The notes below the pieces were generated by a model. It saw nothing but the letters and a program-made list of their open reading frames with translations, had not been told where the DNA came from and ran no database searches. From NCBI RefSeq assembly GCF_037482405.1, contig NZ_JBBHZZ010000003.1, forward strand, positions 416,532 to 480,531: DNA of 64,000 nucleotides. Direction: 5' to 3'. This DNA comes from Pseudokineococcus marinus (GTDB taxonomy: Bacteria; Actinomycetota; Actinomycetes; Actinomycetales; Quadrisphaeraceae). Shown piece after piece: positions 44,291-52,698 of this stretch (positions are counted from its first letter, which is position 1; every line of letters begins with the position of its first letter). Made by a program: the position numbers and the translations under genes.

Positions 44291-45097
44291 GTGGCCCACC
44301 CGGACCCTCCCCCGGTCCCTCCCCCCGCCCGTCCTCCCGGCCGTCCGCCGGTGGCGGCCGTCCCGACGGAGCCGGTCCCGGTGCCCCGGCTCGTCGCCTC
44401 GCTGCTGCCCGGCCGCCTCCTGGAGGCGGTGTGGCGCAACCAGGCGGACGGCACGACGTGGCGGACGACGGACGACGGGCCGGCCCGGCACGTGAAGTGG
44501 GCGCCCCGCGGCGCCGCCGCGCTGGACCTGCCGGCGGAGGTCGAGCGCCTGCGGTGGCTCGCCGGCCGCACGCCCGTGCCCGCCGTCGTCGCCGTCGCGG
44601 CGGACGAGGAGGGCGACGTCCTCGTCACCGCTACCGTCCCGGGCCGCAGCGCCGTGGACCCGCGGTGGCTGGCCGAGCCCGAGGCGGCCGTCACCGCCGT
44701 CGGCCGCGGGCTGCGGGCGCTGCACGACGCGCTGCCGGTCGAGGAGTGCCCCTTCTCGTGGTCGGTCGCCGACCGCCTGGCGCGCGTGCGACCGGACGTC
44801 GCGCCGGACGTGCGCGAGCGCCTGGGGGACCCGCCCGCCGTCGACCGGCTCGTCGTCGCCCACGGCGACGCGTGCATGCCGAACACGCTGCTCACCGACG
44901 ACGGCACCTGGGCCGCGCACGTCGACGTCGGCGCGCTCGGGGTGGCCGACCGCTGGGCGGACCTCGCCGTCGCCGCCTGGAGCACCGCCTGGAACGTCGG
45001 CCCCGGCTACGAGGACCTGCTGCTCGAGGCCTACGGGGTCGCCCGGGACGACGCGCGCACCGCCTACTACCGCGATCTCTGGGACGCCGGCCCCTGA
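44291..45097 (+). CDS. Aminoglycoside 3'-phosphotransferase-like kinase
   Basis: 268 aa. Protein-kinase-like phosphotransferase: nucleotide lysine in PARHVKWAP, catalytic loop VVAHGDACMPNTLL (HGDxxxxN) and the metal aspartate in HVDVGALGVADRWADLAVA, all placed as in APH(3') enzymes. The last segment DRWADLAVAAWS is especially close to APH(3'). It could phosphorylate an aminoglycoside or an unrelated hydroxyl substrate. It begins 4 bp after oleD, so cotranscription with the olefin genes is likely; a GTG near 44351 is an alternative start that would remove the Pro-rich N-terminus. Confidence 0.8.
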   Translation: MAHPDPPPVPPPARPPGRPPVAAVPTEPVPVPRLVASLLPGRLLEAVWRNQADGTTWRTTDDGPARHVKWAPRGAAALDLPAEVERLRWLAGRTPVPAVVAVAADEEGDVLVTATVPGRSAVDPRWLAEPEAAVTAVGRGLRALHDALPVEECPFSWSVADRLARVRPDVAPDVRERLGDPPAVDRLVVAHGDACMPNTLLTDDGTWAAHVDVGALGVADRWADLAVAAWSTAWNVGPGYEDLLLEAYGVARDDARTAYYRDLWDAGP

Positions 45098-45137
45098 CCC
45101 GGTGCCCTCGACGGACGTCCCCTCCTGGGTCCGGCCG

Positions 45138-45710
45138 TCACGCCGGGCGGCCCAGCACGTCGGCGAGCGGTCCGCGCCGCCACGCCAGCGCCGCCGCGTG
45201 CGAGGGCAGGCGCACGACGGGCAGGTCCGGCCGGTCCGCGCCGAGGGCGAGGACGCGCTCGCGGCCGCGGTGGTGGCTCGTCCAGGCCCACCGGACGATG
45301 TTCGCGGGGTCGGTGAGCACCGTCCGCAGCGGCGGCTCGACGTTCCCGTTCCACAGCACCTCGCGCCGCAGGCGGCGGCGCACCGTCCGGCGCACGACCT
45401 GCCGCATGACGCGGTGGCGCGGCAGGTCCAGCCACACGACCAGGTCGGCGCGGGCGGCGAGCAGGTCGCGCACCGCGCCGTACTGCCACTCCGTGACCCA
45501 CGCGTCCCCCGCCGCGAGGGCCTCGACGTCGGCGCGGAAGTCCGGTCGCGGCACCCACCCCGGGCCGTGGTGCAGGGCGTCGAGCTCGACGTGCGGGACG
45601 CCGAGGTCGGCGCCCAGGGCCCGCGCGAGCGTCGTCTTCCCGGCGCCCGAGGTGCCCGCGACGAGGACCCGCCGCGGAGGTCGGGCCAGCGGCTCCCCCG
45701 GTCCACGCAC
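45138..45710 (-). CDS. P-loop kinase (adenylate-kinase/FlaR-like)
   Basis: 190 aa. Walker A VLVAGTSGAGKTTLARAL near the N-terminus, then HVELDALHHGPGW, AWVTEWQYG and VVWLDLPRHRVMRQV with VVRRTVRRR, the layout of the AAA/adenylate-kinase-like topology-modulation (FlaR) family. Substrate unknown; these resemble small-molecule kinases. The GTG at 45710 is preferred over an upstream ATG because TACCGT lies exactly 6 nt before it. It is back to back with the F420 oxidoreductase gene; starts are only 44 bp apart. Confidence 0.85.
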   Translation of the reverse strand: MRGPGEPLARPPRRVLVAGTSGAGKTTLARALGADLGVPHVELDALHHGPGWVPRPDFRADVEALAAGDAWVTEWQYGAVRDLLAARADLVVWLDLPRHRVMRQVVRRTVRRRLRREVLWNGNVEPPLRTVLTDPANIVRWAWTSHHRGRERVLALGADRPDLPVVRLPSHAAALAWRRGPLADVLGRPA

Positions 45711-45753
45711 GCGACGACGGTAGGGGCGGGCGGCGCCTCGGTACGGTGCCGCC

Positions 45754-46215
45754 ATGCCGCAGATCGCCACCTCGACCACCGTCTCCCGCGAGGAGATGCT
45801 CGCGTTCGCGCGACCGCGCCACCGGGTCCTGCTCATCACCTCCCGGCGCTCCGACGGCGGCCCGCAGGCCTCGCCGGTCTCCTGCGGCGTCGACGAGCAG
45901 GGCCGCTTCGTCGTCTCCACCTACCCCGAGCGGGCGAAGTCCGGCAACGTCCGGGCGACCGGCCGCGCCAGCGTCGTCGTCCTGTCGGACGACTGGGACG
46001 GCCCCTGGATGCAGGTGGACGGCGACGCCGAGCTCCTCGAGCTGCCCGAGGCCCTCGAGCCGCTCGTCGACTACTTCCGGTCCATCTCCGGCGAGCACCC
46101 CGACTGGGACGAGTACCGCGAGGCCATGGTCCGTCAGGGCAAGGCCCTCATCCGCGTCACGCCCACGCGCTGGAGCCCCGTCGCCACGGGCGGCTTCCCG
46201 GCGCGGCTCGGGTAG
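45754..46215 (+). CDS. PPOX-class F420-dependent oxidoreductase
   Basis: 153 aa, split-beta-barrel flavin/deazaflavin-binding fold. Conserved segments are HRVLLITSRRSDGGPQASPV, FVVSTYPERAKSGNVRATG, MQVDGDAELLELPE and ALIRVTPTRWSPVATGG. Such proteins use F420H2, a cofactor of actinobacteria, to reduce various small molecules. ATG preceded by TACGGT with 6 nt between, a leaderless pattern. The divergent P-loop kinase gene shares the tiny intergenic space. Confidence 0.88.
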   Translation: MPQIATSTTVSREEMLAFARPRHRVLLITSRRSDGGPQASPVSCGVDEQGRFVVSTYPERAKSGNVRATGRASVVVLSDDWDGPWMQVDGDAELLELPEALEPLVDYFRSISGEHPDWDEYREAMVRQGKALIRVTPTRWSPVATGGFPARLG

Positions 46216-46228
46216 GCCGGCAGGAGCG

Positions 46229-47728
46229 TCAGCCCGCCGGCCAGCCGCCCACCGCGCCGCCGTCGCGCATGAGCTCGGCGTAGCGGGTGAGCATCCCGTG
46301 CAGCGCCTCGTGCCGGTCGGCGCCGCGGCCCTCCGCGGCGGCCACGGCGTCGTGCTGCCACTGGGCGCCCGTCTGCCGGGTGCGGGCCCGCTCGTCGAGG
46401 ACGCCGAGGTACCGGTCGATGGCGCCCTGGTCCACGCCCCAGCTCGTGAGCCCCTCGTGCACGAGGGGCAGCAGGGTCCGGCGGACGAGGTCGGCGGCGT
46501 CGCGCTCCTCCGCGCGGCCCGTGCGCTCGTCCGGCCACCACAGCGTGCTGCGCAGGCCGCGCTGCGCCCCCGCGTCCAGCGAGGCCCGCGCGATGGAGAA
46601 GGGCAGCGCCCCGCGCTCCCAGGGCCGCCGGTCGCGGTCGGCGAGCGCGCGCACGGCCCCGAACCAGAAGGCCGCGTTGGCGGCCATGTCGAGCACGGTG
46701 GGCCCCGACGGCAGCAGCCGGTTCTCCACGCGCAGGTGCGGGGCGCCGTCGACGACGTCGTAGACGGGTCGGTTCCAGCGCCACACGGTGCCGTTCTGCA
46801 TCTTCAGCTCGGCCAGCCGCGGGACGCCGCCGCGCGCGAACACGCGCAGGGCGTCCTCCTCGGCCAGCTCGGGCAGCAGCGGCGGGTAGTGCAGGACGGA
46901 GTCCTCGAAGAGGGCGTACGCCGACGACGTCCACTCGTGGCCGAGCAGCACGCGCTCGCGCACGCCCTGGGCCGCGAGCTCCGGGGGGCGCGAGTCGGTG
47001 GCCTGCGCGAAGACGGGCAGGCGGGACTCGTCCCACAGCCGCCGGCCGGCGTAGAAGGGCGAGTTGGCCGCCAGGGCGACCTGCGGCCCCGCGAGCAGCT
47101 GGGCGGCGTTGTGGACCGCGGCGAAGTCCTCGGGCGAGGCCTGCAGGTGCAGCTGGACCGAGGTGCAGGCCGCCTCGGGGGCGATCGACGGCGAGTGGGC
47201 CAGGAGCCGCTCGTCCTCGCCGCGGATGTCGAGGAGCAGGTCCTCGCCGCGCTGCGCGCGCACCGCCTCGTCGAGCGCCCGGTAGCGGGGCGAGCGCGTC
47301 ATCCACCCCTCGCGCTGGTCCTCCGGCAGCAGCGTCGGGACGATGCCGATCATGACGACGCGCGCGCCGTGGGCGCGGGCGGCCGCGTCGGCGGCCTCCA
47401 TCCGGGCGCGCAGGTCCTCCTCGAGGGCCACGGCGCCGTCCCGCTGCATGCGGGCCGGCGGCACGTTGACCTCGATGGTGTGAGACCCGAGCTCCGTCGT
47501 GACGTCCGGGTCGGCCAGCGTCCTCAGCACGTCGCGGTTCGCGCGGGACGGGCGGGCGGCGGGGTCGACGAGCGCGAGCTCGACCTCCATGCCCGTCATC
47601 GTGTCGTCGGTCGTGAACGCGCCGTCGTCGAGCAGGCGCCGCAGCACGCCGAGCTGGCTGCGCAGCCGCTCGCGGTACCGGCGGCGCCCCTCGGGGGTCG
47701 TCACGGTGCCCGAGACCTCGTCACCCAC
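46229..47728 (-). CDS. Glutamate-cysteine ligase, GCS2 family
   Basis: About 499 aa. Carboxylate-amine ligase fold: MTGMEVELALVDPAARP, TELGSHTIEVNVPPARM, CTSVQLHLQASPEDFAAVHNAAQLLAGPQVALAANSPF, and ENRLLPSGPTVLDMAANAAFW. It joins glutamate to the amine of cysteine or a related compound with ATP. Actinobacteria generally use mycothiol, so the product here may feed another gamma-glutamyl pathway such as ergothioneine; that is inference. Several in-frame GTGs (47737, 47728, 47704) compete for the start. A 26-bp tandem repeat lies just upstream. Confidence 0.85.
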   Translation of the reverse strand: MGDEVSGTVTTPEGRRRYRERLRSQLGVLRRLLDDGAFTTDDTMTGMEVELALVDPAARPSRANRDVLRTLADPDVTTELGSHTIEVNVPPARMQRDGAVALEEDLRARMEAADAAARAHGARVVMIGIVPTLLPEDQREGWMTRSPRYRALDEAVRAQRGEDLLLDIRGEDERLLAHSPSIAPEAACTSVQLHLQASPEDFAAVHNAAQLLAGPQVALAANSPFYAGRRLWDESRLPVFAQATDSRPPELAAQGVRERVLLGHEWTSSAYALFEDSVLHYPPLLPELAEEDALRVFARGGVPRLAELKMQNGTVWRWNRPVYDVVDGAPHLRVENRLLPSGPTVLDMAANAAFWFGAVRALADRDRRPWERGALPFSIARASLDAGAQRGLRSTLWWPDERTGRAEERDAADLVRRTLLPLVHEGLTSWGVDQGAIDRYLGVLDERARTRQTGAQWQHDAVAAAEGRGADRHEALHGMLTRYAELMRDGGAVGGWPAG

Positions 47729-47758
47729 CTGCCCCACCCCTCTCCGCGCTCTCGCCGC

Positions 47759-47816
47759 ACCTGTGCCCCTGCGGCGATCCGACCACCTGTGCCCCTGCGG
47801 CGATCCGACCACCTGC
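47759..47816. repeat. 26-bp tandem repeat upstream of the ligase gene
   Basis: Two perfect 26-bp copies (47759-47784 and 47785-47810) plus 6 bp of a third, beginning ACCTGTGCCCCTGCGGCGAT. It lies between the ligase start and the SbcC-like stop, i.e. in the ligase promoter region, and could alter spacing or expression by copy number. Confidence 0.85.
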
Positions 47817-47872
47817 GCCACCGGCGCGCGAGCGCGGACCACCCGTCGGCGCCCGACCGGCAGGCGTCGGCG

Positions 47873-50536
47873 TCAGCCGCGCAGGCGCTCCGTGCGGGCG
47901 CCCGCGACGAGGCGGTAGCGCTCCGGCACGCAGGTGAGGACGACGACCTGGCACGAGTCCCCCGCGGCGGCCAGCGCGCGGGCCATGCCGTCCAGGCGCT
48001 CCGGGTCGGAGTAGCCGAGCGCGTCGTCGAGCAGCACGGGCACCCCCGCGCCTCCGCTGACGAGGACGGCGCAGGCCAGCCGCCCGAGGACGGCGAGCTG
48101 CTCGCGCGCCCCGCCGGAGAGCTGGTCGAAGGGGACGGTCGTGCCGCCGAGCGTCCGGGAGGCGACCCGCAGGTCCGCCCCGACCTCGACCTGCACGTCG
48201 GCCCCGAAGACGGGCGCGGCCAGGCGCTCGAGCTGCGCGCGCAGCGGCTGCACGTAGGCCTCGTGGGCCCGCGAGCGCGCCTCCTGCAGCGCGAGGTGGA
48301 GGGTGCGCGCCGCCGTCGCGCGCCGGTCGCGGGCGACCTGCTCGCGCTGCAGCCGGTCGTGCTCCGCGCGCGCCTCGGCCAGCTGCTCGACCAGACCGGC
48401 GCCGCCGCGGTCCTCGAGCACCGCGGCGAGCGCGCCCACCTCGTCCTCGAGCCGGCGCAGGCGGCCGTCGGCGTCCTGCAGCCGCTGCGCCCGCAGGGCC
48501 ACCTCCGCCTGCGCGTCCTCGACCCCCGCGCTGGCCACGGCCGCCTCGGCGGCCGCGAGCGCCGCGTCCGCGGCGACCAGCGCGTCGGTGGCGGCCGCCC
48601 GGGCCGCCGCGAGGGAGGCGTCGTCGGCCTCCTGCCGCGCCGTCGCCAGGTCGGCGGCCAGGACGGCCGCACGGGCGTCCGCGCCCTCGACGGCGGCGAC
48701 GGCCTCCGCCGCGCGCCGGCGGGCGGCCTCCACCCCGGCGACCGCCTGCTCCCGGCGGGCCGCGGCGCGCGCGTCGCCCTCGACGGCCGCCCGCAGGGCG
48801 TCCTCGGCCGCCGCCAGGCGCTCCTCGGCGGCGTCGCCGTCCTGCTCGGGCTCCGGTGGCGCCGAGCCGGCCGCCTCGTCCTCCGGGTCGCCGTCGGCCC
48901 GCGCCCCGAGGACGCCGGGGTCGGCCTCGGCGTCCCAGTGCTCGACGCGGCGCCGGGCCTTCGTGAGGTCCTCACCCGCCGCGACGCGGCGGGCGTCCTC
49001 CTGCGCCGCCTCGAGCGCCGCCGCGGCCGACCGGCGGGCGTGGGCCGCCGCCACCGCTCCGGCGACGTCGGCGACGCCGAGGGCGGCGCACCGCTCGGCC
49101 AGCGCGCGCCCCGTCCGCTGCGCCGCCGCCTCGGCGCGCTCCTGCTCCCCCGTGGGACGGGCGCTCACGCGCACCCCGTCGACCTCGACCCAGGTGCCGC
49201 CCGCCAGGCGCACCTCGAGGCCCTCCTCGCCGAGGTGCTGCTCGCCGTCCGCCGTGACGACGCGGCGGCCGGGCCCCGTGAGCAGGACGGTCGGGGCGGC
49301 GGCGCCCGCGCGCGCGGCCGCCTCGACGTCCGCGCGGTGGGCGTCCTCGACCGCGGCGAGCGCCGCGTCGTCGACCCGGTGGCCCGCGAGCCGGGCGGCC
49401 GCGGCGCCGACGGCCTCCTCCGCCCGCCCGTGCGCGACCAGGACCGCGCGCAGCCGCGCGACCTCGCGCGCCTCGACCCGTCGAGCCCGGGCGGCCGCCG
49501 CCGCGTCGCGCTCGCCGCGACGGCGGGCGAGGGCGTCCGCCGCGCCCGCCGCCTCCTCGCCGGCGACCTCCAGGCGCTGCAGGGCTGCCCGCAGGGCCTC
49601 CTCGGCCTCCGCCGCGGCGTCACGGCGGTCCCCCGCCGCCTCCTCGAGCTCGCGCGCCCGCACCACGAGGGCCCCTCTGGCGGCCTCGTGCTGCTCGGCC
49701 GTCGCCGCCCGCGCCCGCGCCCCGGCGGCCTCGCCGCGCGCCACCTCGGCGGCGCGGCGCACCTGCTCGAGCGCGCCGAGGTGCTGCTCGGCCTCCCGCA
49801 GCGCCTGCGCGTCGCGGGCCCGGGCGGCGCGCTCGGCCCCGGCGTCGTCCCGGGCCCGGTCGAGCCGCTCCACGACCCGGTCGACCTCCGCGACGGCGGC
49901 CTCGAGCCCGGACGCCCGCGCGGCGGCGTCCGCCACCTCCGCCTGCAGCTGGCGCGCCTCCTGGCGCGGCACGCCCGTGGGCGTGAAGTAGCGCAGGTGC
50001 TCGGCCTCGACGCGGGCGACGAGCGTCTCCTCGCGCTCGCCGCCGACCTGCTCGGCGACGCCGACGTCGAGCGCCTGCGCCAGCGAGGAGCGGGCGTCGA
50101 GCTCGGCCTGCTCCAGCCCCACGCCCTGCTGCAGCCGCAGCGCCCGCCACAGCGGCAGGTCGACCTCCTGGCCGAGGATCTCGAGGACCCGGGCGTGGGC
50201 CTCGCGCCCGGCCACCTGCTCGGGCGCCGGCTCGTGGACGACGAGGCGGGTCGAGGGCTGGCGGTGCCACTGCTTGCGGTAGGTGAACCGGTAGCGGCCG
50301 GCCCGGACCTCGGCCTCCACGACGGTGGGCACGTCCTGCCCGACCGGCTGGGTCTGGCGCACCGCGCGCTTGCGGGAGTCGTCGTACTCGTCGAGCAGGA
50401 GGTCGAGGGCGTCGACGACGCTCGTCTTGCCCACCTCGTTGTCGCCGACGACGACCGTGACGCCGCTCGGCGCCAGCACCACCTCGTGGTCGACGACGCC
50501 GCGGAAGGACTGCAGGCGCAGGCGCAGCAGCCTCAT
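47873..50536 (-). CDS. SbcC/YhaN-like AAA ATPase (coiled-coil DNA repair protein)
   Basis: 887 aa. N-terminal Walker A VVVGDNEVGKTSVVDAL within the first 45 residues, then ~650 residues of alanine/arginine/glutamate-rich coiled coil, and a C-terminal ABC half with signature FDQLSGGAREQLAVLGR, Walker B VPVLLDDALGYSD and a switch region. No CxxC zinc hook is visible in the middle. It forms a nuclease complex with the metallophosphatase encoded upstream; the ATG overlaps that gene's stop (ATGA). Shorter than E. coli SbcC (~1048 aa), closer to YhaN. Likely DNA end processing. Confidence 0.85.
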   Translation of the reverse strand: MRLLRLRLQSFRGVVDHEVVLAPSGVTVVVGDNEVGKTSVVDALDLLLDEYDDSRKRAVRQTQPVGQDVPTVVEAEVRAGRYRFTYRKQWHRQPSTRLVVHEPAPEQVAGREAHARVLEILGQEVDLPLWRALRLQQGVGLEQAELDARSSLAQALDVGVAEQVGGEREETLVARVEAEHLRYFTPTGVPRQEARQLQAEVADAAARASGLEAAVAEVDRVVERLDRARDDAGAERAARARDAQALREAEQHLGALEQVRRAAEVARGEAAGARARAATAEQHEAARGALVVRARELEEAAGDRRDAAAEAEEALRAALQRLEVAGEEAAGAADALARRRGERDAAAAARARRVEAREVARLRAVLVAHGRAEEAVGAAAARLAGHRVDDAALAAVEDAHRADVEAAARAGAAAPTVLLTGPGRRVVTADGEQHLGEEGLEVRLAGGTWVEVDGVRVSARPTGEQERAEAAAQRTGRALAERCAALGVADVAGAVAAAHARRSAAAALEAAQEDARRVAAGEDLTKARRRVEHWDAEADPGVLGARADGDPEDEAAGSAPPEPEQDGDAAEERLAAAEDALRAAVEGDARAAARREQAVAGVEAARRRAAEAVAAVEGADARAAVLAADLATARQEADDASLAAARAAATDALVAADAALAAAEAAVASAGVEDAQAEVALRAQRLQDADGRLRRLEDEVGALAAVLEDRGGAGLVEQLAEARAEHDRLQREQVARDRRATAARTLHLALQEARSRAHEAYVQPLRAQLERLAAPVFGADVQVEVGADLRVASRTLGGTTVPFDQLSGGAREQLAVLGRLACAVLVSGGAGVPVLLDDALGYSDPERLDGMARALAAAGDSCQVVVLTCVPERYRLVAGARTERLRG

Positions 50537-51729
50537 CCGGCCGCCGCCAGCCGGTGCAGCAGCGACAGGGCGTCCTGGGCGGCGACGGCGTCGGGCGTGC
50601 TGGGCGCCCGCCCCCGCTCGCCGCCGGCCCCGCCCGCCGCGAGGTCGGCGGCCACGGCCGCCCCCGCCCGCACGGCGAGCCGCTCGGCGGCCTCGCGGGC
50701 GAAGCCGGACAGGCCCAGCGCGTCGAGGTCCGCGGCGTCGGCACGCACGACGAGGTCGCTGCGCCGCTCCCACACCTGCAGGGCGCCGAGCAGGTCGGCC
50801 GCGTGCTCGAGCAGCGCGTCCACCCGGGCCTTCTGCGCCACGGACAGCGAGCCCACGACGCTGAGCTTGAGCGCGGTGCGCGACTTGTCGGGCAGGCCGG
50901 CCAGCAGCTCCTCGAGGGCGTCGACGTCCTCGTCCGTGCTGAGGTCGAGGCGGTGGCGGCGGAAGCGCCAGCGCCCCACCGGGACGCGGGTGACGACGGC
51001 GCCGGGCGCCCCGGGCGGCGGCTGCTCGTCGCCGAGGTCGACGACGAGCACGTTGCCCGGGTCGACCTCGTCGTGGTCGGTGGGCTCCGGCGCACCGGCG
51101 TACCAGACGCGGCCGGTGCTCCCGACGTCGGTCGTCGAGTGGCGGTCGCCCAGGCACACGGCCTCGAGGGCGCCGTCGGCCACGAGCCGCTCGAGCGGGG
51201 CGAGGTCGATCGTCGCGGCCGCGCGCGCGGCGCCGAAGTCCTCCACGGCGCCGTGCGCGACGAGGACCCGCCGCACGCCCTCCTCGCGGGCGAGGCCGGC
51301 GCAGGCGCGCGCCGCCAGGTCCTCGACGGGCCGCTTGCTGCGCCACGGCGCCGACAGGACCCGCACGCCGGCGACGTCGACGGGCTCGCCGTCGAGGACG
51401 TGCACGTGCGACGGCGCGAGGCGGGCGAAGAGCTCGGAGCGCAGCACGCTCCCGGCGTCGAGGGGGTCGTGGTTGCCCGGCAGGAGCAGGACGGGCACCG
51501 GCACCTCGGCCAGGGCCTCGCACGCGCGCGCCACGACGTCGCGGCCCACGTGGTTGGTCTCGAAGACGTCGCCCGCCACGACCACGAAGGCGCAGCCGTG
51601 CTCGCGCGCCACCCGGCCGAGCGAGCGCACCGCCTCGAAGCGGGCCTCGGTGGAGCGCGCCTGCGCCTCCGGGGAGAGGTAGTGCCGCGTCATCCCCAGC
51701 TGCCAGTCCGCCGTGTGCAGGAACCGCAC
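50533..51729 (-). CDS. SbcD/YhaO-like metallophosphoesterase nuclease
   Basis: 398 aa from a GTG with GGAAGGAGG 7 nt upstream. Metallophosphatase motifs are VRFLHTADWQLGMTRH, VAGDVFETNHVGRD, LLPGNHDPLDAG, VLVAHGAVED and CLGDRHSTTD. Two differ from canonical SbcD/Mre11: the first motif is DWQ instead of DxH, and the last is GDRH instead of GHxH. A C-terminal capping region of ~150 residues contacts the ATPase partner. The pair SbcD-SbcC is an operon with a -10 box at 51811-51816. Confidence 0.85.
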   Translation of the reverse strand: MRFLHTADWQLGMTRHYLSPEAQARSTEARFEAVRSLGRVAREHGCAFVVVAGDVFETNHVGRDVVARACEALAEVPVPVLLLPGNHDPLDAGSVLRSELFARLAPSHVHVLDGEPVDVAGVRVLSAPWRSKRPVEDLAARACAGLAREEGVRRVLVAHGAVEDFGAARAAATIDLAPLERLVADGALEAVCLGDRHSTTDVGSTGRVWYAGAPEPTDHDEVDPGNVLVVDLGDEQPPPGAPGAVVTRVPVGRWRFRRHRLDLSTDEDVDALEELLAGLPDKSRTALKLSVVGSLSVAQKARVDALLEHAADLLGALQVWERRSDLVVRADAADLDALGLSGFAREAAERLAVRAGAAVAADLAAGGAGGERGRAPSTPDAVAAQDALSLLHRLAAAG

Positions 51730-52086
51730 GCCGCACCCTCCTTCCGCGCCCCGCGCCGTCACGACCGCCGTGACGCGCCCGGGTGCCGGGCACCTCGCCC
51801 GGCGCCGCCGACGCTAGCCACGGGCACCGACAGCCCCGCCCCTCCCACGCCGGGCCCGCCCGTGCCGGCGTGCCCGTGCCGGCGGAGGGGGGCGGCCCGC
51901 TCGGACCCGGTGCGCCGGGTCCGCGCCCCGGCGGGCGTCACCCGGTCGGGTGGCGGTGCTCGGACGGCCAATCCCGCGCCGCCGAGGGGGCGAACACCGG
52001 ACGAGCACGAGGTCGGGAGGCGCGACCGGTGGGCGCTGGCTGCGTCCACCGGTCCTGGCGGCGGCAGGGGTGGCAGAGTGGGCGAG
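51730..52086. other. Divergent intergenic region sbcD / sigma factor
   Basis: 357 bp. Next to sbcD there is a 5' hairpin (about 51753-51778, CGTCACG/CGTGACG arms) and a minus-strand TAGCGT box. Next to the sigma gene is CAGAGT at 52074-52079. The middle is GC-rich with no gene seen. Confidence 0.6.
51811..51816 (-). promoter_or_regulatory. Candidate -10 box of the sbcDC operon
   Basis: TAGCGT on the minus strand, identical to other -10 boxes in the window, about 80 bp before the sbcD GTG, leaving room for the hairpin in the leader. Confidence 0.4.
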
Positions 52087-52698
52087 GTGTCCTTCCTCCG
52101 TCCCGAGCGCCGCCGCGCCCGACCGGGCGCCGAGGTCGCGGACGAGCGGCCGGAGGACCCGGTCGGGGACCTCCTGCGCCGGGTGGCGCGGGGCGACGAG
52201 CGGGCCTTCGAGGGCCTGTACGACGCCGTCGCCGGTCCCGTCCACGGCGTCGTGCTCCGGGTGCTGCGGGACCCGGCGCAGTCCGAGGAGGTCACCCAGG
52301 AGGTCATGGTGGAGGTCTGGAAGCAGGCCCCGAGGTACGACGCCGCACGCGGCAGCGCCCGCGGGTGGGTGCTGACCATCGCGCACCGCCGCGCCGTGGA
52401 CCGCGTGCGCTCCGCGCAGGCGAGCACCGACCGCGAGGGCAAGGTGGCCGCGCGCGACGCCGACCGCGCGTTCGACGTCGTCACCGAGGAGGTCGAGCAC
52501 CGCCTCGAGGCCGAGCAGGTGCGACGCTCGCTCGACGTCCTCACCGACCTGCAGCGCGAGTCGGTGGAGCTGGCCTACTACGGCGGGTACACCCACCGGC
52601 AGGTCGCGGAGATCCTCGGGATCCCCCTCGGCACCGTGAAGACGCGCCTGCGCGACGGGCTCATCCGCCTGCGCGACGAGATGGGGGTGGTGGCGTGA
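52087..52698 (+). CDS. ECF RNA polymerase sigma factor (SigK-like)
   Basis: 203 aa. Region 2 (ERAFEGLYDAVAGPVHGVVL, VTQEVMVEVWKQAPRYD, ARGWVLTIAHRRAVDRVR) and region 4 (LTDLQRESVELAYYGGYTHR, QVAEILGIPLGTVKTRLRDG) are both complete. The GTG has CAGAGT 7 nt upstream, which may make it leaderless. The anti-sigma gene follows with a one-base TGATG overlap. RskA pairing points to the SigK/SigL group. Target promoters are unknown. Confidence 0.92.
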   Translation: MSFLRPERRRARPGAEVADERPEDPVGDLLRRVARGDERAFEGLYDAVAGPVHGVVLRVLRDPAQSEEVTQEVMVEVWKQAPRYDAARGSARGWVLTIAHRRAVDRVRSAQASTDREGKVAARDADRAFDVVTEEVEHRLEAEQVRRSLDVLTDLQRESVELAYYGGYTHRQVAEILGIPLGTVKTRLRDGLIRLRDEMGVVA

